A DNA stretch of 64,000 nucleotides from Spongilla lacustris (GCA_949361645.1 OX442415.1:15190331-15254330); one strand, 5' to 3'; shown: positions 31,701 to 46,000, counted from the stretch's first letter. Numbers and translations are program-made. The notes: a model not told the origin generated them from the letters alone.

Positions 31701-34004
31701 CTGTGTGGGACATTCCATACATGTACATTGTAGTACATACATGTACATTGTAGTACATACATGTACATTGTAGTACATACATGTACATGTATACTAAACA
31801 AACCACATACATGCACATGCACAGGCTTACTGTATACTCACATATACAGATGTAGGCTTACTTTCTCTTGGTCTGCAGCATGGACAGGTACAGGTTGATC
31901 AGCTCCAGGTAGCTGGTGGGTGTGGTGTAGTACCTTCTCCTTAGCTCGGAGTAGAACACCTCAGCCATGTTGCTGACACTTGTGTGGATCTCACAGCACA
32001 TCTGAGCTATGGGCTCCTGGGGGGAGGAGGAATGATGGGAGGTCAAGAATAGGACCATGGGAGGTCCAGTATAGTGTGATGGATGTATAAAGTTAGTGTA
32101 CGACACATGCACACACATACAACCATGTACATACCTTCAGTGCATCATCTCCAACATCAACAGTTTCAAAGAATGTTCGAGCCACAGAGAGCAAAGCTTC
32201 CCTAGAGAGGTACAAGTAATAAAGAGGGGGAGGAGGGGAGGGGAGGGGAGGGGAGGGGAGGGGAGGGGAGGGGAGGGGAGGGGAGGGGAGGGGAGGGGAG
32301 GGGAGGGGAGGGGAGGGGAGGGGAGGGGAGGGGAGGGGAGGGGAGGGGAGGGGAGGGGAGGGGAGGGGAGGGGAGGGGAGGGGAGGGGAGGGGAGGGGAG
32401 GGGAGGGGAGGGGAGGGGAGGGCAGGGGAGGAGGGAGAGGAGGAGGAAGAGGGAGGGAGGGAGGAGGGTTAAACGCAATGTAGCCCTAAGGCAAACCACA
32501 CACCCACCACCTCACAGGACCTACTTGGGCCACTCAATGAACCAGTCAATGGTGCAGCAGTTGACCAGGGAGGGGAACATGCGGCACCTGGACCTGAAGG
32601 CGTCGCCCACGGGGCTCATGCACAGGACTATGTGAAGCCTCTCCTGCACCCGCCCTATGAAGTGTGCAAAGATGCCATCCCTGTCCTGCTCCCCCACACC
32701 ATGCTCCTTGGCCGATGGCCTCACTGCTGCTATGATCTGCTCATACTCATCTGAGGCAAAGAGGTTGGGCACCTCCCCCGAGTTGAGCATGTTGTTAATG
32801 TCTTCTAGGAACTCTTCCACTACGATCTGGAGGGAGTGAGTGAGTGAGTGAGTGAGTGAGTGAGTGAGTGAGTGAGTGAGGGAGGGAGGGAGGGAGGGAG
32901 GGAGGGAGGGAGGGAGGGAGGGAGGGAGGGAGGGAGGGAGGGAGGGAGGGAGGGAGGGAGGGAGGGAGGGAGGGAGGGAGGGAGGGAGGGAGGGAGGGAG
33001 GGAGGGAGGGAGGGAGGGAGGGAGGGAGGGAGGGAGGGAGGGAGGGAGGGAGGGAGGGAGGGAGGGAGGGAGGGAGGGAGGGAGGGAGGGAGGGAGGGAG
33101 GGAGGGAGGGAGGGAGGGAGGGAGGGAGGGAGGGAGGGAGGGAGGAATACGGAAAATATATGTACTATAGCATACTACACATGTACATGTATGTAGTATA
33201 TGTACAATACACATGTCTGAGGAATATTGTGTCAATAAAGTAGATGTACATGTATGCACATCCACAGCTGGAACCAAAGGGACATAGTCACCTGGTTCAC
33301 TCACCTGGGTATCAGTGAAAAGGAAGACAGAGTCCTGATTCTCCACCCCGGCCATCCTGTACAGCTTCTTGAGGTCCTCGTGGAAGGCTGTGTAGTCGTA
33401 TCCCCTGCTGAGCTCTATTTGGAAACACTTGTACCCACACATGTGGGCAGCTAGCCTGGTTAGACTCTGCTTGCCTGTGCCCCCCACGCCCACCAGGAGG
33501 GCGTTACCTCGGGGCTGACGAACCATGCGAGCTATCCTGGGGGGGAGGGGGGGGGGGGGGGTAAACTTAATTTCGTCACACATATATGTACATGTATGTA
33601 CAAATCAATATACATGTACACGTTACAAAATTGCACCAAGGCTAAAACATCCTAACCTACATGTATAGGCCACTACAAAATTGAAACTGCAACTGAGCCA
33701 GGCCAAAGGATGGCTGGTACATGTAACTGACCTAATAATGTGGTCACCTTTCCGGAGGACACCTTTCTGGAGGACATATTATAGCACGGCTATACTGCGA
33801 AGGTCCAACATATGTTTACAAAGCATACTAGATTTAGTCACTAGCCTACTAGTACATGTATACATTCACTCTATTTCAGACTGCAATTACATTTTACATG
33901 TAAGTGACTGCATTGAACATTATACAAGTAAGAAATTGGACAGGTATCCCTGTATTTTCATGTGTTTGTGTGTGTGTGTATGTTTGTGGTGTTTGTGCGT
34001 GCAT

Positions 34005-34046
<42 letters not shown>

Positions 34047-35680
34047 ATGTGTGTGTGTGGTACCTTGAGACATGCTCAATGGCATCCATGAAGAACACCA
34101 GCTTCATCTCCTTGGAAGAGCTCATGTTGAAGTCATCCAGGTACTGGACATATGGGCAGATATTGGTGTTAAACTCAAGTACATGTACATGTACATGTGA
34201 GTAGGGACATATAATAAAGGCCTAGCCTATCCACTATTTTGATCCAGGGACAACTTCTCTAATAAGTGCTCACCTCTGTGAGGACAGAGACAGTCTTCTT
34301 TATGTTGGTGAGCTCCTCGTACACTCTGTCTGATTTGGGGGCCCCTATTTTCATGAAGTCTCCAAAGACGATAGGAGACTCCTCCATCTTGTCTGCCGTG
34401 AGCTCCTACATGTGCAGGCATGAGGTCATGTGAGCACCGTGTGCATCACGTGTGTGCACACACCTTCTGGAAGTGCTTGGATGCCATCTCCGAAAGAATA
34501 CCATAGAAATACTTCTTGTCAGCCCTGTCAATCAGCCTGTCATGGAAGACTCTCTGGCACTCATGACAGAACAGGCGGAAGATGTGGTCGTGTTCCCTTA
34601 TCACACCAGAGTCTGCCTGGAGCACACCTGCACAGCACACCTAAGTCATCTAGGCAAACCCTAAATAGAGCCCCCCCCCCCCCCCTTCTCCCATAAGGTC
34701 ACCAAACCTTGTATGCACTTGGAGAGGTCCCTGAGGTTGAACAGGTAGTGGGACTTGGCAGGGGTGGGGAGGAGGTCTGTACTCATGCGGCCATATATCT
34801 CCACGCTGGCATTGACTATGGCTTCTGCAGCATCCTTGACTGGAGCAGGGAACTCGGCAAAGAACCCTTTGGTGATGGCCTGGGGAGGAGGAGCGGTACG
34901 GTTGTAAGTACTGCTACATGTGATGAGAACACCCCATACCATCAGAGGGGTGGTGGGTATATGGCATACCTTGAAGATGGCCTTCAGGCTGACCTCTGAA
35001 GGCTGTGGGAGGCAGAACATGGCAAAGTGCCTGACCATGCGAGGTGTGACCGGGTTACGCCCACCACCGGGAGGGGCACAGGCCGCACAGATGGTCACAT
35101 CCTGTGAGGGGGGAGAGGGGGTGTGGTCATTTAAGTGTGTACTGTGGGTGTGGTCATCTAAGTGTGTACCGTGGTCATGCTTGCAGCAAAGAATTCATTA
35201 CTGTGCCATACTTACATAACAATGTACTTACATGTACATGTATACATCATCCACATGTACACATGTACATGTACACCTCCCACTCACCTTGATTTCCTTC
35301 CAGAACAGCTTCTCTCTGTCATAAAACCCACCAAAGTCCTGGTACTGCCTCAGCAGCTCCACAGGGGGCTGGGCACCATACCTGTCCAGCTTGGGCATGT
35401 TGAGGTCGTCCACAAAGAAGACCACCTGCTTGCCTGCTGGGGCACCTGCACCAACACAAGTACATACATAGGGGGTGTGGTCACCTCCCGACTGATGATG
35501 CATACATGTATAAAATCAAATATACAATGTACACGTACAAATACATATGTACACACACACATGACACTACACATATACATGTACATGTAAATGTATACAC
35601 ACATATGTACATGTACACAAGTACACACACACATACACACACATACACACACAATGTACACACACGTACATACACATACA

Positions 35681-35730
<50 letters not shown>

Positions 35731-38700
35731 ATGGTCTTCCTCTTCTTCTCTAGCTTGGACTCCACTATCTCCTGGGTCCTGATGCTGCTTGTCTGAGCAG
35801 AGAAGTTGATCACCACGTTCACATAGCGTCCCTTCTCCTGCAGGCTGTTGAGCAGGCCTTTGGCTATCACTGACTGCAGGAGGGAGAATAGCAAACACCA
35901 AGTATTGCTGATTCAAGCTCCACTTAAATGTGCAAACTTAACAACTTTGGAATGTCAATGAATCATAGCTGAGTCTTGGGGCCAGACCACAGTTTTTTTG
36001 CAGCCCCCCTCCCTCCAAAAAATTTGATGTAGTAGGATAAAAGTACATGTATGACAAAATCATGAGTTAGTTGGTTTTTTTTCATTGTACTATGTTCAGA
36101 TCCAGGTCAGATGATGAATAATTATTACCAGGCAATCATCATCTATACAGGGTGTTCCACAATAGTAGAAAATAAAAATTAACCACACAAAGGTAATTAA
36201 CTGATTATTGTTATTAAAAGTCCAAATTATAAAAAATGCTGGTTAGCTAAAATTTAAGTTTGATTAAAACTGCAAAATCCCACCTAAATCAAGTACATTG
36301 CAAAAATCAAGATTTCAATTTTGAATAATTCCTCAATGTAAGCATTTAATTAAAGACAGCTTGCAGAAACTCAAACCTACCTACATTTTTTAACATACAT
36401 GAAATGAGTGGTAATTAAATCTTGATTTAGTGGTTTGAATTTATTAATGAATTAGGCAAGTTGAAATTATTAAAATTGCCAATGTTGGAGCTTTTGGATG
36501 GGTTAGGGTTTTAATTTGGTGGTATTGCAATTATTTATTTTTTAATCAGCATTTCTCCCCACATTACAATTACATGTACATGTAGAACATTTAGCAACGA
36601 TTATTGGTGTTGATCCCCAAGCTATTAAGATGCCAACGGCAGGAATAAGCCATTACGGTGATGCTTGTTATTCTCATCCAGCTGAAAGTAACATTTCCAT
36701 TGTCATAACCAACATGTAAATCATACTACATGTAGGCTCCACCCAGGCCAACAGCCTGGTACCTCCCGCTGACCTTGCCCACTCCTGTGGTGCCAGTGAA
36801 CAGAACAGAACGCCTCACTTCTAACAGCTTCTCCATCAGGTAACCATACCTTTGGGTGTCAATAGTAGGGACTAGGATATCAAAGAAGGATACCTGCAAA
36901 CGTAGTGTGAGTGTGCATGTGTGGAGTGTGTACATGTATGTGTGGAGAGGCCAGTGAGATCCATATAATGCACACCAAAGCCCAGTCAAATACATGTACA
37001 TGTCCATGTATCTACAACAACATGTGTGCACATGGTACCTCACAAGACCCATAAGGTGTGCACTAACAGCACACTGCCCTGCACCATACCTCGGGGCTGT
37101 AGGCAAATGAAGGAATTATCTTCTCCCACAGCTCAAAACGTCTGTTCTCAAAGTCCACATAATAGCTGAAGAGGTCAGCGGCCCCAGGAAGCTGAGGAAA
37201 TAGACATACATGTATCATAACCACCACAAGACATAATAATAACAACCACACCTGAAGTATTCAAAGCCACCTTTCAGCTCTACATCAAACATCTCCCACT
37301 CTCCCTCCCCTTTCCTTTCCCCTCCTCCCTCCCCTTTCCTTCCCCTCCTCCTCCCCTTTCCTTTCCCCTCTCCCTCCCCTTTCCTTTCCTCTCCTCCTCC
37401 CCTTTCCTTTCCCCTCCTCCTCCCCTTTCCTTTCCCCTTTACATACACTGTACCTTGACATCATGGACTTCCCCAAACAGCTCCCTGGTGAAGGTATCAA
37501 AGGCATCCATGCTCTTCTCCACCAGGTTACCTCCCATGCTCCACACATAGGCAAACACAAAGACAGTACAGATGAGGGGGTGGAGCTTGGTGGGGTCCAT
37601 CTTCATGTCCACAGGAGCCTTCTCAGCACACAGCATGGATTGGAGCAGGGAGCAGAGGGTCGCCACACGACTTATCTCAACCTGAAAGGGGTGAAGTACA
37701 TGTACAAGAGAAAGTCATGGTGGAGGTAAAGGGTGATACCAATATGGGGTTTAATCCACTGGAAAAGGGAAAGGTGAGGGGGTGAGGGTGCTTCACCAAA
37801 GACTGCAGGTGAAGAGCCTTTTGACACATGTATACATGTAGATGATAGAACTATAGAGGCACAGAACATCATGTACATGTTCAAGTCTCTGTGCTCAGGG
37901 TAAAAATAACTGTGGGAGCTCCTAACACATCTACATGTACATGTACATGTACATGTATTTACCAATTGTCCCTTTAGCAGCATACATGTATCATGTACAA
38001 GCACATAAATGTGTGTGTTTCTACATACATGTACAGTGTACATACACAACAGGTGGTTCAAACGTACAGCATCCATTCCCTGAGTGGCCTCCTTCTTAAT
38101 GAACTTCAGCCCAGGATCAATGTACGTGTCAAACAGGTCCATCAGATATTTCTGCATCACAAGAATGTCCAGTTACAAATGTATGTACATTGCATATGTA
38201 CATACATGTTTGTACTATGCAGTACTACTTTGTTAACAATGTCCCCACATGCCCACTCATCATACCCCTTCCTTACCTTGGTGCCATCGGCCATCTTTGC
38301 AGGGAACTTGCTGGCCATCCAGGTCTGCACATAAGGCCTCCACCTCAGCTCTGCTGGGTCCACGTACACCATCCCACAGCGGCTGACAGTGGCGGGAGAG
38401 GCCACAGCTAGGTCCTGCACCTCAAACATCATGTGGATGGTGGGGTTGAGCTTGATGCGCTCGCTGTTGGCCAGGCAGAGCATCTTGTTGTCATCCAGCA
38501 CAGTGTTCATGTTCTCTATCCAGAGGGCATCCACGGGACCATCGCAGACGATCCACTTGTGGTCGTTGGTGGTGTCCTTGACACACTGCCTGACAATGGT
38601 GGCCATCAGACCATCCTTCCACTCCAGAGTGAGCTTGTTGACCTCACCATAGAGCTCCCCCATGGTCACAGACTGGGAGTGGGGGAGGGGAAGAGGGGAT

Positions 38701-41301
38701 GGAGAGGGGAAGAGGGAGAGAGAAGAGAAATGAGCGAAAGGGGGGACCAGGGGATGGGAAGAGAGAGTGGAGGAGAGAAGTCACAAGTTTGGAAAGTGAG
38801 GAAAGGTTCAATGAACAAGTGCTATAAACAAAAGCCTATAAATGAAGCTTCAGTCACTACAACTTAGTAACCAGTACGTACATGTAGCTTTTTACAATTC
38901 ATATATACCCACATCTACATATACATGTACATGTATGTAGGTGTACCAATATTTTTGTATTCCATTCCATTATACTTAGCTCACCCCAGGCCCCTAACCT
39001 CTGCAGGCTATGCTTGACAGCAACATGCACACATGTACCATTCCATAGGCAATGTGGTTCAGTTACATTCCCTTGCAAACCACTTCCATTTTAATCATCA
39101 AAGCCACAGCTCAACCATCCTGCCTCCACCCTGCCACGCCCCTTGTCACACCCCCGCCACACACCCCTCACCTTAGGATTGAGTACGTAGGTGTGCACAG
39201 GCTGGTAGTAGTAGTAGGCGTGGCCAGCCTTGTGCAGGTTGGTGAGGGCGTCCTTGAGCACCTGGTACAAGGTGGTCTTCCCCCCTCCAGTGGGACCCAC
39301 ACACATCACACCATGACGCACCAGCTGGGTCTCGTACAGCTGTATTACCTTGTGCACCTGGGGAGGAGGGGGGAGGGGAGGGGAGGGGAGGGGAGGGGGA
39401 GGATGAAATATGAATAGTGGGCCCAGAATGCAAATACAGGGAATAAGCAGCTCATACTCATACTATCACTTACAATCACATCAGTCAGCTAATGTATGTA
39501 CATGTACATGGTGTATGTGCTACATATATGCATTCATATACTTTAATGAAGGAACAAATACACAATTGTACACATACACACACATGCGCACACACAAAAT
39601 ACACACAACACACCTCACATGGGGACATCCCTACCTGTGATTGGACCACCTGGTAGCCCATAGTGGTAATGGCCTCTTCAATGGCCGCCTTCAGCACACC
39701 ATAGTCATGGTCTGGCAGGACCACCCCGGGAAACAGGTCAGCAAGGATGCCCTATGTGGACACCACATAATATATGCACATGTGTGTAGCTACATGTACT
39801 TATGACTACATGCACAAATGTATGGACCCCCTACATGTATGGACCCCCTACATGTATGGACCCCCTACATGTATGGACCCCCTACATGTATGGACCCCCT
39901 ACATGTAAATGGACCCCCTACATGTACATGGTTCCCTTACACTAAAGAGGCGGGCATCGTCCACAAGGAACTTTGGTAGGTTGCTGTCCCTGAGGGCACG
40001 AATGAGCACCACATCCTCGCGAAGGGTGGGGTTTTCCCTTTTGAGCTGACCAGCCATCACCAGCACCTGAGGGAGGAGTACAAGTGAGTGGGGAGGGGAT
40101 GGGGGCCTGGGGAGGAGAGGAAGGCCTGGGGAGGAGGGGGAGGCCTGTGGAGGAGGGGAGGCCTGGGGAGGAGGGGGAGGCCTGGGGAGGAGGGGGAGGC
40201 CTGGGGAGGAGGGGGAGGCCTGGGGAGGAGGGGGAGGCCTGGGGAGGGTTGAGAAGTAAGGGGGGCAGTACGTACAGACTTGACGGCCCTCATGCCAAAG
40301 TCATAGTGGTCTTGTTGGGATAGCTGCTCACTGCACAGCTTGTACATCTGGGTCATCTTACGGGCCAGGTTCTTGCTGGACTCAAATCCTTCAGAGTAGA
40401 GGATGACCTCAGCTATCAGAGCTGGAGGGAAGGAAGGGTTGTGTGGGTGGTATTTTGGGCCTGAACAATGGGTCTGGGCAATAGTAGTAATGGGTCTGGG
40501 CACTATTAATGGGGCACTAATGGGGCTGGTCACTAGTAATGGGGCTGGGCACTAGTAAGGGGGGTGGGCACTAGTAATGGGGCTGGGCACTAGTAATGGG
40601 GCTGGGCACTAGTAAGGGGGCTGGGCACTAGTAATGGGACTGGGCACTAGTAATGGGGCTGGGCACTAGTAATGAGGCTGGGCACTAGTAATGAGTCTGG
40701 GCAATAGTAATGGGTCTGGGCACTAGTAATGGGGCTGGGCACTAGTAATGGGGCTGGGCACTAGTAATGGGACTGGGCACTAGTAATGGGTCTGGGCACT
40801 AGTAATGGGTCTGGGCACTAGTAATGGGGCTGGGCACTAGTAAGGGGGCTGGGCACTAGTAAGGGGGCTGGGCACTAGTAATGGGACTGGGCACTAGTAA
40901 TGGAACTGGGCACTAGTAATGAGACTGGGCATTAGTAATGAGTCTGGGCACTAGTAATGGGTCTGGGCACTAGTAATGGGGCTGGGCACTAGTAAGGGGG
41001 CTGGGCACTAGTAAGGGGGCTGGGCACTAGGAAAGGGACTGGGCACTAGTAAGGGGGCTGGGCACTAGTAATGGTCTGGGCACTAGTAAGGGGGCTGGGC
41101 ATTGGTCATTCACACTTGAGCACCCACCATAGTCAGGGACCATCATGGAGAATGGTCTGAAGAGTGCCTTGAGATTGTCTGGTAGCTCAGTCCTCCCAGC
41201 ATACCCCGGGTTCATGGTGATGAAGGCTGCACAGGTCCTCACCAGCTTGATCTCACGACCTTCAAACATGAACAGCTTGGCCTGGGGATTGGGAGAAGGT
41301 A

Positions 41302-41378
<77 letters not shown>

Positions 41379-41513
41379 TGTGTGTGTGCATGCGTGTGTG
41401 TGTGCATGCGTGCGTGTGTGTACATATTCAAACTCTTTCACTGAGTACTACATTTGTACACATCACAGGTGTGGCCAGCCCACACTTATACATGTACATG
41501 TACACACACATGT

Positions 41514-41568
<55 letters not shown>

Positions 41569-44500
41569 ACGCACTCACACTCACACTCACACACACACAC
41601 ACACACACACACAGCCCCAGTTAATCACTGACCCTTGCGGCTTTGGCATTCCTTATGGTGAGCAGCTGTTGGGCTATGACTGAGAGCACTTCTATGTCTA
41701 TCCTGTTGAACTCATCAAAGCAGCACCACGCCCCTGACTGGGCCAGCCCTGAGAAGAACCTGCCCATCATCTGATGGGGAGGAGGAGGGGGAGGAGGGGG
41801 GAGGAGGGATGAGGAAATGGGCCATCAGTGACAGGGTCCAACAAAATGAAATGCTCTAAAATTTTCACACCTTAAAGTCAAGGCCCTCTGAGCAGTTGAA
41901 CACGACACACTGCTTGGCTAGTGCCTTAGCCAGGTCCTTCACACTTTCAGTCTTCCCTGTACCAGCAGGACCAGCGGGGGCTCCCCCTAGATCAAGCTGC
42001 AAGGCTCCCATCAGGCACAGGAAGCATCGATCCTGTAACCATGGCAAAGGTTGTTTATTTGAGAACCAACAATAGTCTATTTTAAAAACCACTGCATAAT
42101 ATTCAATAGGCCTAATTCTTATGTACCAGTACTAGGGGCTAAAAGAATTGCTTGGAATTTAATAAAATGGGGGAAATGAAATTGTGACCCCCCTATTCAA
42201 CATCTAAAATACATGTACCTGTACATGTACATACATGTATACATACATGTACATACTGTGACAACCAAATCTCAATTTTATTCATCCTTGCTACAATGCT
42301 AGGGGGGTTACACCATGATGACTTTAATGAGAGGTACATGTACATGTACTATAACATTTGCATTTGCTTCTCCATACATGTAAATAAACTACATGTACAC
42401 ATGTACCTAATTCCACAACAAACAAGCTCATAATGTGTAGAAATTGATTTCAGATGCATGTGCATATGTGTGTGTGTACATGCATGTGATGCCAATGTAA
42501 TACATGTACATGTGTGTATGTGTATGGACGTACAGTGAGAGGTGTGATGACAAGCCTGGGGGAGGCGCCCAGGTACTCATAGCCGTACACATAGGAGGAA
42601 TTGGACATCCTCACTATGCAGTCATCTATGCCCACATCCCAGTAGTAACGGACATTCTTCACCCACTCAAAGTCCTGGGGACCAGAAACCTGAAAGAGGA
42701 ATTATTCTCACAGCCAGCAAAAATTGTAATAACACATACAACAACCACTTCTAATTTTGGAGAGGATTGTGCACTGTTCTTTAGACATGTACACACTGTA
42801 GATTATTCTTATGCACAGAAATCAGTGTAGAAGAATTGCCTTCACATGCGCATTTTGCTTGTCCTGGAAAGGTTTACTATAATGCCTCCACTTAAACTTG
42901 CAAGGTCATTATGTATGTTTGCTTATAACCAGCCGTAGTGTATTAACATTTCTCATATTGGTGCTTTCATACATGTACAGGGGAGGTGATGTGGGAGGAT
43001 GGTGAGGGAGTGATGTGGGAGGAGGATGGTGAGGGAGTGATGGGAAGGAGGATGGGAAGGGAGTGATGGGGAGGGAGTAATGGGGAGGGATTGATGGGGA
43101 GGAGGATGTGGAGGGAGTGATGGGGAGGAGGATGGGGAGGGAGTGATGGGGAGGAGGATGGTGAGGGAGTGATGGGGAGGAGGATGGTAAGGGAGTGATG
43201 GGGAGGAGGATGGGAAGGGAGTGATGGGGAGGGAGTAATGGGGAGGGATTGATGGGGAGGAGGATGTGGAGGGAGTGATGGGGAGGAGGATAGGGAGGGA
43301 GTGATGGGGAGGAGGATGGTGAGGGAGTGATGGGGAGGATGGGAAGGGAGTGATGGGGAGGGAGTGATGGGGAGGGAGTAATGGGGAGGGATTGATGGGG
43401 AGGAGGATGTGGAGGGAGTGATGGGAGGAGGATGGGGAGGGAGTGATGGGGAGGAGGATGGGGAGGGAGTGATGGAGAGGGTATTTGCATGTAAATCAGA
43501 CTATCATCCAAGCACTGAATTTTTTATCCCCCTTTATGGGTGTGGCTAATAACACAGTATGGAATTAGAATAATCTCATAAACGTGATGAAATAGATGGC
43601 TACAAGTACACTGTAAAGTTGTTTTTTCAAGATTTCAAACTTTTATATTAGAAGTCAAGTGTCCTATAGAAAATGAGGTACTGAATTTCTAATTAGCCAT
43701 ACATATACATTTTTATCTAGGTTGTTGGTAAAAGCATACATGTACATTAGGTACATATACCTGTACATGTATGTGCAAAACTTGGACACACTTGGGAATA
43801 ACCTATGTAACCATGTACCATATTCACACTGTGCAACACTCTTTACTGTGTATAGATCATCATTAGTATTGAAGCTAATCCCCTCCCCCTCCTCCCTCCT
43901 CATACCACACCTTCTCTGCGACCATCTGTGTCACTATGTCCCTGGCGTGGACATCCAGGGTGATCAGAGCTCCAATAATACTCCTAACCAGTTTGGGCAG
44001 CTCACCACGAACCAGCTCAGCCAGCTTGTTTAGGTTCTGGGTGAGGGGAGGAGACATGCCCATATAGGGACAGAGCTCTCAATGCCTGCACTCACCTGGA
44101 AGCATCTCTGCTCTGCCTCTTTAACCCTCGGCAAGACATTTCCCTCACTGGCAAGGCACTCAGTGAGGTCTCTACTCCACATGATCTGGGAAACTGTCAG
44201 TACAACCTGGTGTGTGTGTGTATGTGTGTGTGTGTGTGTATGTGTGAGTAAGTGAGTGAGTGAGTGTGTGAATCATATACCTCATACATGTACGCAGATA
44301 TGCTATGAGGTAACCCTCCACTACATGCAGGTGGTGCCAGCCTAAACTTTTCCATTGTGCATGCAATTAAATTTGATGAGGTGCCAATAAAGAATTAGAA
44401 TGATGTATGCAGGTGATAAAGTGCTACCCTGACCACTTTTAAAATATTCAATGCCATGCTACTCTTCCCATCCTCCCCTTCCCTCCACTCCCCTCCCCTT

Positions 44501-45012
44501 CCCTCCACTCCCCTTCCCTCCCCTCCCCTCTTACCTGGCCAGCATGTCCAGTGACCCACTCATGGCGAGGCCTGACCTCATAGTCTCCTATGGAGGCCTT
44601 GGTCAGCTTCCTCAGGGAGATGACCATGGACTCCTCCACTGCTGTCAGCCATGTCTCCACGTTCCCTCTTGCCTTCACCAGCTGTGATGGCCCCATGTGT
44701 GGAGGTGTGCATGTGTGGAGGTGTGTGTGGTGCACATGTGTGAGCTATGTTCCCCAGGGAGGCTGGGGGGGGGGGGGGGGGAGGTGTACCTTCTGAAGAG
44801 GCACTCTCTCCTTCTCAGGGGACAACATGGCCAGGATGTCATTGGTGGCCACAGGAGCTGAGCCAGGCTCCGGTCCCGGTGCGGAACCAAACTCCAGACT
44901 ACAGAGAATGGAAGAGACATGGTAAAGATAGATCTACATCTATGTTAAACGCATTCCATGCCAGAAAATAAATTACTACTTTAAAAATCTTACACACATA
45001 CACACATACACA

Positions 45013-45077
<65 letters not shown>

Positions 45078-46000
45078 CCTATATACATGTACACTGTACA
45101 GTACATGTACATGTAAATGCATTTGAGAGGTAGTAGTGGGAGGGGAGGGGGAGGGGTGATGAGAGGGGGACTCACAGAGCAATGGCATCAAAGCACTTCC
45201 TGAGATGTGGCTGCACAGCCAGGGGGTTACGGGTCTGGGAGAGGATCTCAAGCAGCTCATCGTTGGAGAGGAAGTAGAAGCGAGGGAAGAGGAGCCTCTT
45301 GGACTCCAGGTAGTCCTCCAGGCACTTCTGGATTTGCTCCAGGAGGGAGTTATTGGTCTTGAAGGTTTCCAACAGGCCTGCACAGGGGGGGGGGGGGGGT
45401 CAGTAATGCTATTCATGAGTCATATAAATACCAGGCACATTGCACAAAGTGACCTGCTAACGAGCTGTCCCATGCAGATAGGTAAGAGGTTTGCTATATG
45501 GAATTAGCAGTTTAAAGGAGGTGTTGAACGTATCTCATTCAATCTGCATCTGCTGGTCTGGTCTGCGGTGAAAAGCTATGCTAAGCTACATGTAGCAAGT
45601 GCATGCTAAAAAGCTATGCGGTTTGGGTTTTTTAATCAGTGACCATAGCTTACCTGTGGGGCAGGTTTGCGGCTACTTGCCCAACCTCAGCACTTGATAG
45701 CCTATAGAGGGGGCAGCCCAGCGCTCTGCTCCCTCCCCAGGCCTCACAGTACCCCCCAGGCCTCACCCCCCCTCTCCCTTCCCCCTCTCACCAGGCTGGG
45801 TGGCTGCCCTGATGCACACAGGCATCTTCTGCACCCTCCTCATGATGTCCTTCCATGACTTGTCCACCTGGATGAACATCTTGGCCTCATTGGGCAGCTG
45901 ACGCTGGATGTCTGGGGCACTGAAGATGCTCTCTAAATAGAGCCAGTTCCGCTGACAGTTAAGCCACTCCTCCTGCACAAGGTATAGTGGTGAACACCAT

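Larger units (their letters stand above)
28782..32016 (-). other. DNAH6: DNAH6 stalk and microtubule-binding domain (exons 48-56)
   Basis: Exons: 31862-32016, 31619-31700, 31461-31559, 30190-30316, 29635-29817, 29316-29405, 29162-29244, 29019-29103, 28782-28934. Two charged coiled-coil arms ([18 protein letters not shown]... and [20 protein letters not shown]) flank the tip sequence [18 protein letters not shown]...[18 protein letters not shown] chose the third exon to end after GCTAGTGAG with donor GTTAGT because this keeps the frame (KASE|VRAV). The fourth ends at AACAAG with donor GTGACC for the same reason. Confidence 0.85.
32135..33536 (-). other. DNAH6: DNAH6 AAA4 (exons 45-47)
   Basis: Exons: 33305-33536, 32525-32826, 32135-32201. 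Walker [19 protein letters not shown] and the [11 protein letters not shown]alker B region are intact, with the downstream [20 protein letters not shown] and TIDWFIEWP motifs. Both introns here are dominated by long purine arrays on the plus strand. Confidence 0.92.
34064..37191 (-). other. DNAH6: DNAH6 AAA3 (exons 36-44)
   Basis: Exons: 37090-37191, 36774-36893, 35726-35873, 35288-35445, 34970-35101, 34708-34879, 34464-34627, 34274-34405, 34064-34143. Walker [11 protein letters not shown] is split exactly by an intron after the lysine codon. [17 protein letters not shown] carries Walker B and the following [14 protein letters not shown] block is canonical. The first exon of this block encodes the AAA2/AAA3 junction ([16 protein letters not shown]). 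Confidence 0.92.
40276..42032 (-). other. DNAH6: DNAH6 AAA1 (exons 26-29), main ATPase site
   Basis: Exons: 41871-42032, 41633-41770, 41128-41281, 40276-40421. Walker A GPAGTGKT, Walker [10 protein letters not shown], and the [23 protein letters not shown] block are intact, so the principal ATP-hydrolysis site should be active. The intron between the last two exons is filled by an 18-20 bp minisatellite. Confidence 0.93.

Noticed and set aside
32096..33583. Long open frames across (GGGGA)n and (GGGA)n between DNAH6 exons
   Set aside because: Only the parts matching dynein exons are coding; the rest is intronic repeat translation.
38190..38867. Plus-strand open frames opposite DNAH6 exon 38277-38672
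   Set aside because: Antisense shadows of a conserved AAA2 exon; no similarity of their own.
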